From assembly GCA_964509545.1 (NCBI GenBank), contig CAZDXQ010000003.1, forward strand, positions 99,085 through 163,084: DNA of 64,000 bases, in the 5' to 3' direction. The position numbers and the translations under genes were made by a program. Below are positions 23,195 through 33,007 of the stretch, one piece after another. Below the pieces are notes generated by a model. That model had not been told where the DNA came from. It saw nothing but the letters and a program-made list of their open reading frames with translations, and did not search any database. This stretch comes from JADJWR01 sp964509545. Its GTDB lineage: Bacteria > Pseudomonadota > Gammaproteobacteria > Burkholderiales > Burkholderiaceae_F. Numbering within the stretch: the stretch's first letter is position 1; each line of letters starts with the position of its first letter.

Positions 23195-25906
23195 ATGAAC
23201 GCACCCGAGCGCCTGCCTATAGCGATTGCCGGAGAACGCGCCTGGCACGCGCTCGACTCGGCCGCGGTGCTGGCGGCGCTGAATTCCGGCCGGCAGGGGC
23301 TGACAGCGCAGGAAGCCGCGCAGCGGCTGCGTAGCTACGGCCGCAACGAACTGCCGCCGCCGCCGAAGCGCTCGCCGCTCATCCGCTTCCTGCTGCAGTT
23401 CCACAACGTTCTGATCTACGTGCTGCTCGCCGCCGGCGTGACCACGCTGCTGCTTGGCCACTACGTCGACTCCGGCGTCATCGTCGGCGTGGTGGTGATC
23501 AACGCCATCATCGGCTTCGTCCAGGAGGGCAAGGCCGAGCGCGCGCTGGAGGCGGTGCAGGCGATGCTGGCCAGCCAGGCCGTGGTGCTGCGCGCCGGCC
23601 AGCGCCATGAGATCGCCGCCGCAGAACTGGCGCCAGGCGACATCGTCCTGCTCGCCTCCGGCGACCGCGTGCCGGCCGACCTGCGCCTGCTCAAGGCCAA
23701 GAACCTGCGTATCAACGAAGCGGCGCTGACCGGCGAATCGGCCCCGGTGGAAAAGGCGGCGGACCCCGTGACGGAAGGCGCGGTGCTCGCCGAGCGCACG
23801 TCGATGTGCTACTCGGGCACCGGGGTGACCTTCGGCCAGGCCACCGGGGTCGTGGTGGCCACCGGTAGCCAGACCGAACTGGGTCGCATCGGCAGGCTGG
23901 TCGCCGGAGTCGCGCACCTGGCCACGCCGCTGACTCGCAAGCTCGACCAGTTCGCGCGTCGGATCACGGCCTTCATCATCGCCGCCTCGGCGCTGACTTT
24001 CGCCTTCGGCTATCTCGTGCACGGCTTCGGTGCGGTCGAGATGTTCCTTGCCGTGGTCGGCCTGGCGGTGGCAGCGATCCCGGAAGGCCTGCCGGCGATC
24101 GTCACCATCACACTGGCGATCGGCACGCAGAAAATGGCCCGGCGCAACGCCATCGTGCGCCGGCTGCCGGCCGTCGAGACGCTGGGCAGCGTCACCGTGA
24201 TCTGCTCCGACAAGACCGGCACGCTGACCAGGAACGAGATGACCGCGGTGCGCGCGATCCTGCCCAGCCGGATCGTCGAGGCGAGCGGCGCCGGCTACGC
24301 TCCCGAGGGCGGCTTCACGGCCGACGGCGCAAGCCTCGACCCCGCTTCGGCCGACGACCTGCTGCAGCTTGCCCGCTGCGGCTTGCTGTGCAACGACGCC
24401 GAGGTGCGGCACGCCGAAGGCGAGTGGAGGCTGGCCGGCGACCCGACCGAAGGGGCCCTGGTGACCCTGGCCCTGAAGTGCGGACTCGACCGCGGCGAGG
24501 AAACGGCCAACCTTCCTCGCGTCGACGAGATTCCCTTCGAATCCGATCACCGCTACATGGCCACGCTGCACCATGATCATGCCGGCCATGCGCGCGTCTA
24601 CCTGAAGGGTGCGCCCGAGCGCGTGCTGAGCCTCTGCCGCAGCCAGGCCGACGGCCGCGCGCTCGATCGCGCTTACTGGGACGAACGGCTACATGCCGCG
24701 GCCGCCGACGGCCAGCGCGTGCTGGCGCTGGCCACCTGCGAACTGCCGGCGGGAACGACGGCGCTGGCGATGGACGACATCACCGACCGCTTCACGCTGC
24801 TCGGGCTGGCCGGCATGATCGATCCGCCGCGACCCGAGGCGATCGAGGCGGTGGCAGGGTGCCAGGCGGCCGGCATCCGGGTGAAGATGATCACCGGCGA
24901 CCACACGGTCACCGCGGCGGCAATCGGCGCGCAGCTCGGGCTGGATGCCGATGACGCGCTCGCCGGCCAGCAGATCGATGGCCTCGACGAGCAGGCGCTC
25001 GCGCGGCGCATCGCCGCCACCGACGTCGTCGCCCGCGCCAGCCCCGAGCACAAGCTGAGGCTCGTCGGCGCGCTGCAGTCGCGCGGTGAGATCGTCGCCA
25101 TGACCGGCGACGGAGTGAACGACGCGCCGGCCCTGAAGAGGGCCGACATCGGCGTGGCCATGGGCCACAAGGGCACCGACGCGGCGCGCGAGGCCTCCGA
25201 CATCGTGCTGACCGACGATAACTTCGCCAGCATCGCCAACGCAGTGCACGAAGGGCGGACCATCTTCGACAACATCAAAAAGTCGCTGCTGTTCATCCTG
25301 CCGACCAACGGCGGCCAGGCCGGCGTGATCCTGCTCGCGGTCTTCCTTGGCATGGCGCTGCCGGTCACGGCGGTGCAGATCCTGTGGGTCAACATGGTGA
25401 CCACGGTGACTCTGGCCATCGCGCTCGCTTTCGAGCCGGCCGAGGACGGCGTGATGCAGCGGCCGCCACGGCCGCCGGCCGAGCCGCTGATCACGCGGCT
25501 GCTGCTGGCGCGCGTCGCCTACGTCAGCGTGCTGGTGATGAGCGTCACCTTCGTCATCTTCCATTGGGAACTCGGCCGCGGCGTCGCGCTCGACGAGGCG
25601 CGCACGGCAGCGGTGAACATGCTGGTGCTGGCGCAGATCGTCTACCTGTTCAACTCGCGCCGCTTCGTCGCCCACGCCTTCGTGCGTGGCACGCTGACCG
25701 GCAATCCGATTGCATTCTGGGCCGCACTTGGCCTGATCGTCCTGCAAGTGGCGTTCACCTACCTGCCGGTGATGCAACACCTCTTCCACACCACGGCGAT
25801 CGGCGCCGACGCCTGGACGCGAATGGCCCTGCTCGCCGCCGGCGTGTTCGTCCTGGTCGAGGTCGAGAAGGCGCTGCTGCGGCGCTTTGGCGTGGTCAGG
25901 CTCTGA
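23195..25906 (+). CDS. P2-type cation-transporting ATPase, CtpF-like (copy 1)
   Basis: A 903-aa P-type ATPase with about ten membrane helices. Actuator motif TGES at ~179-182, M4 motif PEGLP ~296-300, phosphorylated Asp339 in DKTGTLT, nucleotide-domain KGAPER and hinge TGDGVNDAP. M6 reads LWVNMVTTVTLAIALAFEP: the Asn and Thr of SERCA are present but the key Asp is replaced by Thr, resembling mycobacterial CtpF rather than a classical Ca2+ pump. The ion is therefore uncertain. Start ATG 23195 lies 17 bp after the USP stop. The protein is a clear paralogue of the next gene. Confidence 0.92.
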   Translation: MNAPERLPIAIAGERAWHALDSAAVLAALNSGRQGLTAQEAAQRLRSYGRNELPPPPKRSPLIRFLLQFHNVLIYVLLAAGVTTLLLGHYVDSGVIVGVVVINAIIGFVQEGKAERALEAVQAMLASQAVVLRAGQRHEIAAAELAPGDIVLLASGDRVPADLRLLKAKNLRINEAALTGESAPVEKAADPVTEGAVLAERTSMCYSGTGVTFGQATGVVVATGSQTELGRIGRLVAGVAHLATPLTRKLDQFARRITAFIIAASALTFAFGYLVHGFGAVEMFLAVVGLAVAAIPEGLPAIVTITLAIGTQKMARRNAIVRRLPAVETLGSVTVICSDKTGTLTRNEMTAVRAILPSRIVEASGAGYAPEGGFTADGASLDPASADDLLQLARCGLLCNDAEVRHAEGEWRLAGDPTEGALVTLALKCGLDRGEETANLPRVDEIPFESDHRYMATLHHDHAGHARVYLKGAPERVLSLCRSQADGRALDRAYWDERLHAAAADGQRVLALATCELPAGTTALAMDDITDRFTLLGLAGMIDPPRPEAIEAVAGCQAAGIRVKMITGDHTVTAAAIGAQLGLDADDALAGQQIDGLDEQALARRIAATDVVARASPEHKLRLVGALQSRGEIVAMTGDGVNDAPALKRADIGVAMGHKGTDAAREASDIVLTDDNFASIANAVHEGRTIFDNIKKSLLFILPTNGGQAGVILLAVFLGMALPVTAVQILWVNMVTTVTLAIALAFEPAEDGVMQRPPRPPAEPLITRLLLARVAYVSVLVMSVTFVIFHWELGRGVALDEARTAAVNMLVLAQIVYLFNSRRFVAHAFVRGTLTGNPIAFWAALGLIVLQVAFTYLPVMQHLFHTTAIGADAWTRMALLAAGVFVLVEVEKALLRRFGVVRL

Positions 25907-25978
25907 AGGCGGCCGGCGGCCCCGGCCGCGAGCCGCTGCAGGCGCTAGGCTTGGCGGCGGAGGAAAGGGGCCAACGGC

Positions 25979-28693
25979 ATGACGTCGAGTCGCAACGCGG
26001 CGCCGGGATCGGCGCCACCGGCGCCGCGCTGGCACGCCCTCGACAGCGACGCGGTGCTCGCCGAACTGGGCGCGAACCGGCAGGGGCTGCCGCCGCAGGA
26101 AGCCGCAGCAAGGCTCGCCCGCTTCGGCCGCAACGAACTGCCGCCGCCGCCGAAGCGCTCGCCGCTGGCCCGATTGCTGCGCCAGTTCCACAACGTTCTG
26201 ATCTTCGTCCTGCTGGCCGCCGGGGTCGTCACGGTATTGCTCGGCCACCTGGCTGACGCGGGCGTGATCTTCGGCGTGGTGCTGATCAACGCCGTCATCG
26301 GCTTCATCCAGGAGGGCAAGGCCGAGCGGGCGCTCGAGGCCGTGCGGGCGATGCTGGCGGCCACCGCGATCGTGCTGCGCGCCGGCCAGCGTCAAGTGGT
26401 CGCCGCCGCAGAGCTGGTGCCGGGCGACATCGTGCTGCTTGGCTCCGGCGACCGCGTGCCTGCCGACCTGAGGCTTCTGCACGAGAAGAACCTCGAAGTC
26501 GACGAGGCGACGCTGACCGGCGATTCGGTGCCGGTCGCCAAGTCGGTGGCGCCGGTGGCGGCCGAGGCGCCGCTGGCCGAACGTGTGAGCATGGTCTATT
26601 CCGGCACAGTGGTGACCACCGGGCAGGCAACCGGCGTGGTCGTCGCCATCGGACCGGCAACCGAGATCGGTCGCATCGGCACGCTGGTCGCCAGCGTCGA
26701 ACAGGTCGCCACGCCGCTGACGCGCAAGCTCGACCAGTTCGCGCGCCGCATCACCGCCTTCATCCTGGCGGGCAGCGCGCTGACCTTCGCCTTCGGCCAT
26801 CTGGTGCACGGATTCGACGCGGTGGAGATCTTCCTCGCCGTCGTCGGCCTGGCCGTCGCGGCGATTCCGGAGGGACTGCCGGCGATCGTCACCATCACGC
26901 TGGCCATCGGCACGCAGGCGATGGCGCGGCGCCACGCCATCGTGCGCCGGCTGCCGGCGGTCGAGGCACTGGGCAGCGTCACCGTGATCTGCACCGACAA
27001 GACCGGCACGCTGACGCGCAACGAGATGACCGTGGTCGGCGCGCTGCTGCCGAAGCGGAGTGTCGATGTTTCCGGCGTCGGCTATGCGCCCGAGGGCGGC
27101 TTCGCCGTCGCCGGCAGCCCGATCGATGCCGCCGCGGCCGACGACCTTCTGCAGTTCGCCCGCTGCGCCTTGCTGTGCAACGACGCCGCCCTGCGCCACG
27201 CGCAGGGCCAGTGGCAGCTGGCCGGCGATCCGACCGAGGGCGCGCTGCTGGTGCTCGCCCTGAAAGCCGGCTTCGATGCCGCGGCCGAACGGGCGCGCTG
27301 GCCGCGCATCGACGAGGTGCCGTTCGAAGCCGAGCACGGCTTCATGGCCACGCTGCATCATGACCATGAAAGCGGCGCGGCTCGTATCTTCCTGAAGGGC
27401 GCGCCCGAGCGCGTGCTGCAGCGGTGCGACAAGGACGGGCGGGGCGCGGCGCTCGACGTGCACGCCTGGCAGGCACGGGTCGAGGCGGCCGCCGGCCTCG
27501 GCCAGCGCGTGCTGGCGCTGGCCGTGCGCGACGCGCCAACGGGCTTGACCGCACTGTCGCTGGCCGACCTCGATGGCGGGTTCGCGCTGCTTGGCCTGGC
27601 AGCGATCATCGATCCGCCGCGGCCCGAGGCACTCGAATCGGTCGAGCGCTGCCGTGCCGGCGGCGTGAAGGTCAAGATGATCACCGGCGACCATGCGCTG
27701 ACTGCGGCCGCGATCGGCCGCGATGTGGGGCTTGACGCCGCGCGCGTCCTCACCGGCAGCGAGATCGAGACGCTGGATGACGAAGCGCTGCGCCGCCGGC
27801 TGGCGCAGACCGACGTCATCGCCCGCGCCAGTCCCGAGCACAAGCTGCGGCTGATCGCCGCGCTGCAGGGGCAAGGCGAGATCGTGGCCATGACCGGCGA
27901 CGGCGTCAACGATGCGCCGGCACTGAAGCGCGCCGACGTCGGCGTGGCCATGGGCCGCAAGGGCACCGATGCAGCGCGCGAGGCCGCCGACATCGTTCTG
28001 ACCGACGACAATTTCGCCAGCATCGCCAATGCGGTGGCCGAGGGCCGGCGCATCTACGACAACATCAAGAAAGCGCTGCTGTTCATCCTGCCGACCAACG
28101 GCGGCGAGTGCGGCGTCATCCTGCTCGCCGTGCTGCTCGGGCTTGCACTGCCGGTCACGGCGGTGCAGATCCTGTGGATCAACATGGTGACGACGGTGGC
28201 GCTGGACATCGCGCTCGCCTTTGAGCCGGCCGAAGGTGGCGTCATGCAGCGACCGCCCCGGCCGCCGGACGAGCCGTTGATCACGAAGCTGCTGCTGCGG
28301 CTGGCCTACGTCACCGTGCTGATGATCGCCGCTGCCTTCGTCGTTTTCGAATGGGAACTCGGCCGCGGCGTTTCGCTGGAAGCGGCGCGCACCGCGACCG
28401 TGAACATGCTGGTGTTCGGCGAACTCGTCTACCTGGTCAACTGCCGCCGTTTCGTCGCCAGCTCGCTGAACTGGTCCGGGCTGACCGGCAACCGCATCGC
28501 GCTGTATGTCGCAGCGCCGCTGATCGCGCTGCAACTGCTGTTCACCTACGCGCCGACGCTGCAGGCCGTCTTCCGCACGGCTGCGATCGACGGGCAGGCG
28601 TGGCTGCTGATCGCCGCCCTGTCGCTGGCCAAGTTCTTTGCCGTCGAACTGGAAAAAGCACTGCTGCGCCGCGTCGGCGTCGTGCGGCTGTGA
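25979..28693 (+). CDS. P2-type cation-transporting ATPase, CtpF-like (copy 2, TGDS variant)
   Basis: A 904-aa paralogue of the preceding ATPase, collinear with it with an offset of one residue over most of the length. PEGLP, DKTGTLT (Asp340), KGAPER and TGDGVNDAP are intact. The actuator loop is TGDS (Asp182, GAT) instead of TGES; that Glu normally positions the water for dephosphorylation. M6 is WINMVTTVALDIALAFEP, with an Asp absent from copy 1. GGAGGAAAGGGG precedes the ATG. These differences suggest the duplicates diverged in kinetics or ion choice. It is 72 bp from copy 1 and probably in the same operon. Confidence 0.92.
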   Translation: MTSSRNAAPGSAPPAPRWHALDSDAVLAELGANRQGLPPQEAAARLARFGRNELPPPPKRSPLARLLRQFHNVLIFVLLAAGVVTVLLGHLADAGVIFGVVLINAVIGFIQEGKAERALEAVRAMLAATAIVLRAGQRQVVAAAELVPGDIVLLGSGDRVPADLRLLHEKNLEVDEATLTGDSVPVAKSVAPVAAEAPLAERVSMVYSGTVVTTGQATGVVVAIGPATEIGRIGTLVASVEQVATPLTRKLDQFARRITAFILAGSALTFAFGHLVHGFDAVEIFLAVVGLAVAAIPEGLPAIVTITLAIGTQAMARRHAIVRRLPAVEALGSVTVICTDKTGTLTRNEMTVVGALLPKRSVDVSGVGYAPEGGFAVAGSPIDAAAADDLLQFARCALLCNDAALRHAQGQWQLAGDPTEGALLVLALKAGFDAAAERARWPRIDEVPFEAEHGFMATLHHDHESGAARIFLKGAPERVLQRCDKDGRGAALDVHAWQARVEAAAGLGQRVLALAVRDAPTGLTALSLADLDGGFALLGLAAIIDPPRPEALESVERCRAGGVKVKMITGDHALTAAAIGRDVGLDAARVLTGSEIETLDDEALRRRLAQTDVIARASPEHKLRLIAALQGQGEIVAMTGDGVNDAPALKRADVGVAMGRKGTDAAREAADIVLTDDNFASIANAVAEGRRIYDNIKKALLFILPTNGGECGVILLAVLLGLALPVTAVQILWINMVTTVALDIALAFEPAEGGVMQRPPRPPDEPLITKLLLRLAYVTVLMIAAAFVVFEWELGRGVSLEAARTATVNMLVFGELVYLVNCRRFVASSLNWSGLTGNRIALYVAAPLIALQLLFTYAPTLQAVFRTAAIDGQAWLLIAALSLAKFFAVELEKALLRRVGVVRL

Positions 28694-28832
28694 GCGCGCC
28701 GGGCCGCCCCAAGCGCTCACCCCGGAGCGCGCAGCGCGGAGGTCAACATACAAGCGCGGCGCGCTGCCTCCTAGATCCGTCTGCCGGCGCGGGCCGCTAC
28801 GATCGGCCCGTCTACCTGCGAGGCCCCTGCCA

Positions 28833-30812
28833 TTGAACGCCACGCCCTTCGTCGAGGTCCTGCTGCTGCTGGCCACCGCAGTCTTCGTGGTCGCGCTGTT
28901 CCAGCGGCAGCGGGTGCCCTCGAGCCTCGCCTACCTGCTCGTCGGCGCCGTGCTCGGGCCGCATGCCGCCGGGCTGATCAGCAATGCCGAGACGATCCGC
29001 CTGGTGGCCGAGTTCGGCATCGTCTTCCTGCTGTTCACCATCGGCCTGAACTTCTCGCTGCCGCAGATCTACGCGCTGCGGCACCTCGTCTTCGGGCTGG
29101 GCACCGGCCAGGTGCTGCTGACCACCTTTGCCGTCGGCCTCGTCGCCTGGATGCTGGGCCTGCCGCCGCCGGCCGCTTTCGTCGTCGGCGCGGTGTTCGC
29201 CCAGTCGTCGACGACGATCATCGGCAAACAGCTCGCCGAGCAGGGCGAGGAGAACAGCCGCCATGGCCGGCTGGCACTGGCGATGTCGGTGTTCCAGGAC
29301 GTCACCGCGGTGCCGTTCGTGGTCGTCATCCCCGTGCTTGCCGCCGCCGGCACGCAGTCTCTGGCACTGCCGCTGGCCGAGGCGCTGGCCATGGCGCTGC
29401 TCGCCGTCGCCGTCGTCTTTGTCGCCGGCCGCTGGCTGCTGCGGCCGCTGTTTCACGAGATCGCGGCGCGCCGTTCGCCGGAACTGTTCACGCTGACCGT
29501 GCTGCTGGTCTCGCTGGCCGCCGCCTGGGCCACCGACAGCCTCGGCCTGTCGCTCGCCTTCGGCGCCTTTCTCGCCGGCATGATGCTCGGCGAGACCGAG
29601 TTCAGGCACCAGATCGAATCGTCGATCCGCCCGTTTCGCGACGTGCTGCTAGGGCTGTTCTTCGTCACCATCGGAATGCTGGTGGAGCCGTCGCTGCTGC
29701 CGCGGATCTGGCCCTGGGCGCTGGCCGCTGCCGCCGGCCTGCTGGTCAGCAAGGCGCTGCTGGTGGCGCTGATCGTCCGCCTCGCCGGGCTGGAGGCCGC
29801 CACCGCCTGGCGCACCGCGATCGTGCTGGCCGTCGGCGGCGAATTCGGCTTCGCCCTGCTGGCCCTGGCCATCGGCGCCGGCGCCATTGCCGAGCAGCCG
29901 GCGCAGGTGGCGCTGACGGCGGTGCTGTTCAGCATGATCCTCGGCCCGCTGCTGATCCGCTTCAACCAGACCGTCGCGCAGCCGCTCGCCGGCCGCGCCG
30001 CGCCGGTACCCGCAGCGGCGCCGCCGCTGCCGCAGGCGGCAGCACTGCGCGACCACGTGATCATCTGCGGCTACGGCCGCATCGGCCAGAACGTGGGCCA
30101 CTTTCTCGAAGAGGAGGGCATCCCGTTCGTCGCGCTCGACCTCGATCCGGTGCGCGTGCGCGACGCACGCACCGGCGGCGAACCGGTTTTCTACGGCGAC
30201 GCCGCCGAACGCGACATGCTGGAAGCGGTCGGCATGGCGACCGCCCGCCTCGTCGTGGTCAGCCACGACGACATCGCCGCGGCACTGAAGGTGCTGCACC
30301 ACGTGCGCGCGCTGCGACCGGCGCTGCCGGTGATGGTGCGCACGCGCGACGAGAGCCGGGTCGACGAATTGCGCCGGGCCGGCGCCACCGAAGTCGTGCC
30401 GGAGACGCTCGAAGCCGGGATGATGATCGTTTCGCACGCGCTGCTGCTGCTCGGCGTGCCGCTGCGCCACATCGTGCGCCGCATCCGCGACGTGCGCGTC
30501 GACCGCTATCACCTGATGCGCGAGTTCTTCCGCGGCAGCGAGGCGCTTGCCGGCCACGCCGACGATGCCGATGCGGACCGGCTGCACTCGGTGGCGCTCG
30601 ATGCGGGCGCGGCGGCCATCGGGCGTACGCTCGCCGAGCTCGACCTGCAGCGCGATCGCGTGCTCGTCACCGCGCTGCTGCGCGAGGGAAAACGCGATCT
30701 GGCCCCGGGCGCGGCGACGCGCTTGAATGCCGGCGACGTGCTCGTGCTGTTCGGCGCGCCGGCCGACCTCGATCGCGCCACGGCCAGGCTGCTCGGGCCG
30801 GCGCTGCCGTGA
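28833..30812 (+). CDS. CPA2-family K+/H+ antiporter with TrkA-N and TrkA-C domains (KefB-like)
   Basis: A 659-aa inner-membrane antiporter: 12-13 helices with Na+/H+-exchanger motifs (FGIVFLLFTIGLNFS, VGAVFAQSSTTIIGKQL), then a cytoplasmic RCK/TrkA-N domain (about 410-530; GYGRIGQNVGHFLEEE dinucleotide loop, DLDPVRVRDA) and a TrkA-C domain (about 580-655). The start is probably TTG 28833, giving LNATPFVEVLLLLATAVF; the ribosome site is weak (GCGAGG). KefB-type systems release K+ under electrophile or pH stress. The gene lies 139 bp after the second ATPase and 68 bp before a USP gene. Confidence 0.87.
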   Translation: MNATPFVEVLLLLATAVFVVALFQRQRVPSSLAYLLVGAVLGPHAAGLISNAETIRLVAEFGIVFLLFTIGLNFSLPQIYALRHLVFGLGTGQVLLTTFAVGLVAWMLGLPPPAAFVVGAVFAQSSTTIIGKQLAEQGEENSRHGRLALAMSVFQDVTAVPFVVVIPVLAAAGTQSLALPLAEALAMALLAVAVVFVAGRWLLRPLFHEIAARRSPELFTLTVLLVSLAAAWATDSLGLSLAFGAFLAGMMLGETEFRHQIESSIRPFRDVLLGLFFVTIGMLVEPSLLPRIWPWALAAAAGLLVSKALLVALIVRLAGLEAATAWRTAIVLAVGGEFGFALLALAIGAGAIAEQPAQVALTAVLFSMILGPLLIRFNQTVAQPLAGRAAPVPAAAPPLPQAAALRDHVIICGYGRIGQNVGHFLEEEGIPFVALDLDPVRVRDARTGGEPVFYGDAAERDMLEAVGMATARLVVVSHDDIAAALKVLHHVRALRPALPVMVRTRDESRVDELRRAGATEVVPETLEAGMMIVSHALLLLGVPLRHIVRRIRDVRVDRYHLMREFFRGSEALAGHADDADADRLHSVALDAGAAAIGRTLAELDLQRDRVLVTALLREGKRDLAPGAATRLNAGDVLVLFGAPADLDRATARLLGPALP

Positions 30813-30880
30813 CAGCGCGCCAGCCCAAACCAGGAGACGGCAGCGGGGCGGTCCCCGGCCGTCGCAACGGGAAACACGAC

Positions 30881-31774
30881 ATGAAGATCGAACGGATCGT
30901 CGCCGCAACGGACCTCTCGCAGGCGAGCGAGCAGGCGCTGCAGCGCGCGGCCCAGCTCGCTGCCGTGCACGGCGCCGAGCTGCAGCTGGTGACCGTGCTG
31001 CCTTCCGGCTGGCTGGCGCAGATGCGCTCGTGGCTCGCGGGCGCCGACGTGCAGGCCGGCGCCGAGGCGATCGGGCAGCGGCTGGAGCGATGCGCGGCGG
31101 CGCTGGAACGCGACCGGCTGCGCATCGTGACCCAGGTGCTCGAAGGCGACGCGCGCGACGAGGTCGCCGCCCATGCGCAGCGCGTCGATGCGCGGTTGGT
31201 CGTGGTCGGCGCGCACGGCCGCAGCCTGGTCGGCGAGACCGTGCTCGGCAGCACCGCCCTGGCGCTGCTCGAGCGCTGCGATGTGCCGATCCTCGTCGTG
31301 CGCAACGGCGCCGCACAGGCGTACCGGCGCGCGCTGGCCGGCATCATCTTCGCTTCAGCTTCGACGGAGGCCGTGCGTTTCGCCGCGGCGCTGTGCCCGG
31401 GCGCCGAAATTGCGCTGCTGCACGCCTACGAGGACCCGTTTGCCGCCGAACTGTTCCTCGGCCAGGCCGGCCCCGAGGTCGAATCGCACTACCGGATGCA
31501 GGCGCGCCAGTCGGCGCAGCAGGCCCTGGACGGGTTCGTCGCGCAGCTCGGCCCGCTGGCGCAGCACTGCAATCCGCTGCTCGCCTACGGCCCGCCGGGC
31601 CTGCAACTTGCCCACGAAGCGCAGCATCAGCGCGCGGACCTGGTCGTGCTGGGCTCGCGCCGCAAGGGGAAACTGGAGGCGGCGCTGCTCGGCAGCGTGG
31701 CGTCGAACGCGGCGATGATGGTGACGGCCGACGTGCTGCTCGTGCGCGAAGGCACGACGACTGCCGCGCCCTGA
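30881..31774 (+). CDS. Universal stress protein, two Usp domains (second copy)
   Basis: A 297-aa protein with two Usp domains. The first carries GAHGRSLVGETVLGSTAL; the second GSRRKGKLEAALLGSVASN, both resembling the ATP-binding G-2x-G-9x-G pattern. Start ATG 30881 (MKIERIVAATDLSQASEQAL) is canonical; a GTG at 30809 overlapping the antiporter stop would add 24 unsupported residues. It closes the 22.3-31.8 kb ion-homeostasis unit and ends only 18 bp from the convergent metallo-beta-lactamase gene. Confidence 0.88.
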   Translation: MKIERIVAATDLSQASEQALQRAAQLAAVHGAELQLVTVLPSGWLAQMRSWLAGADVQAGAEAIGQRLERCAAALERDRLRIVTQVLEGDARDEVAAHAQRVDARLVVVGAHGRSLVGETVLGSTALALLERCDVPILVVRNGAAQAYRRALAGIIFASASTEAVRFAAALCPGAEIALLHAYEDPFAAELFLGQAGPEVESHYRMQARQSAQQALDGFVAQLGPLAQHCNPLLAYGPPGLQLAHEAQHQRADLVVLGSRRKGKLEAALLGSVASNAAMMVTADVLLVREGTTTAAP

Positions 31775-31792
31775 ACCGGCGCGCCGCTGCGG

Positions 31793-32773
31793 TCAGAAAA
31801 TGTAGCGCTTGCCGACGGCCGCCGGCACGAGTTCATCGCCGAAGACACGCGCCATTTCGCTTACCGCACGCCAACCGGTGCAGTGAGCAGGCGCCACGAG
31901 TGCCAGATCGAAGCGCGCCAGGTCGGCGATCGTTTCGGGGATGATCTTCTCGGTGATCCCGGAAAGATGAAAGCCGCCGATCACGCCGTGCAGCGGCACG
32001 GCCGGAAAGACACTGCGCGCGTGCGTCAGCGCATTGACCACGCCGGCATGCGAGCAGGCGGAGAAGACGACCTGCCCTTTTCCGAGCACCTGCGCCGACA
32101 CGAAGCGCTCGTCGATGATCAGCGGATCGGGTTCCCAAGCGCTGCCGTCGGCGTTGCGGCGGACATGCCCGGGCAGACCCGTTTCGTAGGCGGTGACGCG
32201 CGGAATTTCGCCGCTGAGGTAGAAAGTGCCTGCGGCAATCGATTGCGGCTCGCGCGTGTTGACGACGCGTGCGCCTGCGCCTTGCAGCGCGTCCGGGTCG
32301 GGCACCGGTTCGAACGGCAGCAGTTCCCCCGTCGGCCGCTGAAGCGCCCGATCGGCGAACATGCCCGGATGAACGAAACACTCGAAGCTGCCGCGTCCTC
32401 GGGCGGCGGCGATCGCCTCGATCGCCGCCTGCAGGCCGCCGGCATGGTCCCAATGGCCGTGCGACAGGACTACGGCATCGATCGCCGCGAAGTCGACGCC
32501 CAGGATTTCGGCATTGCGCAGGAACGTCGCCGGCTCCGGCCCGGCGTCGAACAACACCGTGCGGCGTTTGGAGCCAACATGCGCGGTGACGAGCAGGGAC
32601 AGGCCGTGGTGTGCGCAGCAGGTGTGCCGCCCCGACAGCAGGCGCATACGCCCGCCGGTCAGCAATCCGGTCCATTCGCTGACCGTATTTTTCGGACCGC
32701 TCGACAGGCTGTCGGTCGCATTGTCGACCACGACGAGCACTTCGAGTCGATCGACCGCCATCACGTCGACCAT
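31793..32773 (-). CDS. Metallo-beta-lactamase-fold hydrolase (COG1237, MptA-synthase-like)
   Basis: A 326-aa MBL-fold protein with the zinc motif SHGHWDHAGG, a later His in SACSHAGVVNAL and GGFHLSG, and a C-terminal APAHCTGW. The pattern matches COG1237, named after an archaeal 7,8-dihydropterin-6-methyl phosphate synthase; bacterial members have no firm function. No signal peptide. ATG 32773 follows GATGGGG; ATG 32761 is an alternative close to the conserved RLEVLVVVDN. A 234-bp spacer separates it from arsM, containing a small inverted repeat GTGTCC-GGC-GGACAC (32960-32974). Confidence 0.8.
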   Translation of the reverse strand: MVDVMAVDRLEVLVVVDNATDSLSSGPKNTVSEWTGLLTGGRMRLLSGRHTCCAHHGLSLLVTAHVGSKRRTVLFDAGPEPATFLRNAEILGVDFAAIDAVVLSHGHWDHAGGLQAAIEAIAAARGRGSFECFVHPGMFADRALQRPTGELLPFEPVPDPDALQGAGARVVNTREPQSIAAGTFYLSGEIPRVTAYETGLPGHVRRNADGSAWEPDPLIIDERFVSAQVLGKGQVVFSACSHAGVVNALTHARSVFPAVPLHGVIGGFHLSGITEKIIPETIADLARFDLALVAPAHCTGWRAVSEMARVFGDELVPAAVGKRYIF

Positions 32774-33007
32774 CGCCACGCCCCATCGCAAACAGCGCGC
32801 CCGCCGCCGGCGCGATCGTCACTCGCAGCCGCCCGGTCAATGGCCCCGCCGGGCGCGCCGGCGTCTGCGAGCCAGTTCCCGCCGGCCGAGCGAAAGTTTG
32901 CGCGCCGGGTGATGCGCCGTCCAGCGCCGTGCGCAGGCCGGACGCTGGCTAGCGGCTTTGTGTCCGGCGGACACCCGCGTTGCGCGACGGCGGTACGGCG
33001 GGCGCGA

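Noticed and set aside
28713..28730. GCGCTC/GAGCGC hairpin between ATPase copy 2 and the antiporter
   Set aside because: Six base pairs in very GC-rich DNA with no T-run; not enough to call a terminator.
28741..28746. GGTCAA half-site and TAGATC upstream of the CPA2 antiporter
   Set aside because: No left half of the inverted repeat; spacing to the -10-like element is 25 bases. It may still be an accident of sequence.
24689..28876. Very long antisense open frame across both P-type ATPase genes
   Set aside because: It mirrors the two duplicated ATPases codon for codon in an opposite frame, has His/Gln/Arg-rich low-complexity composition and no recognisable domain; high GC makes such shadows common.
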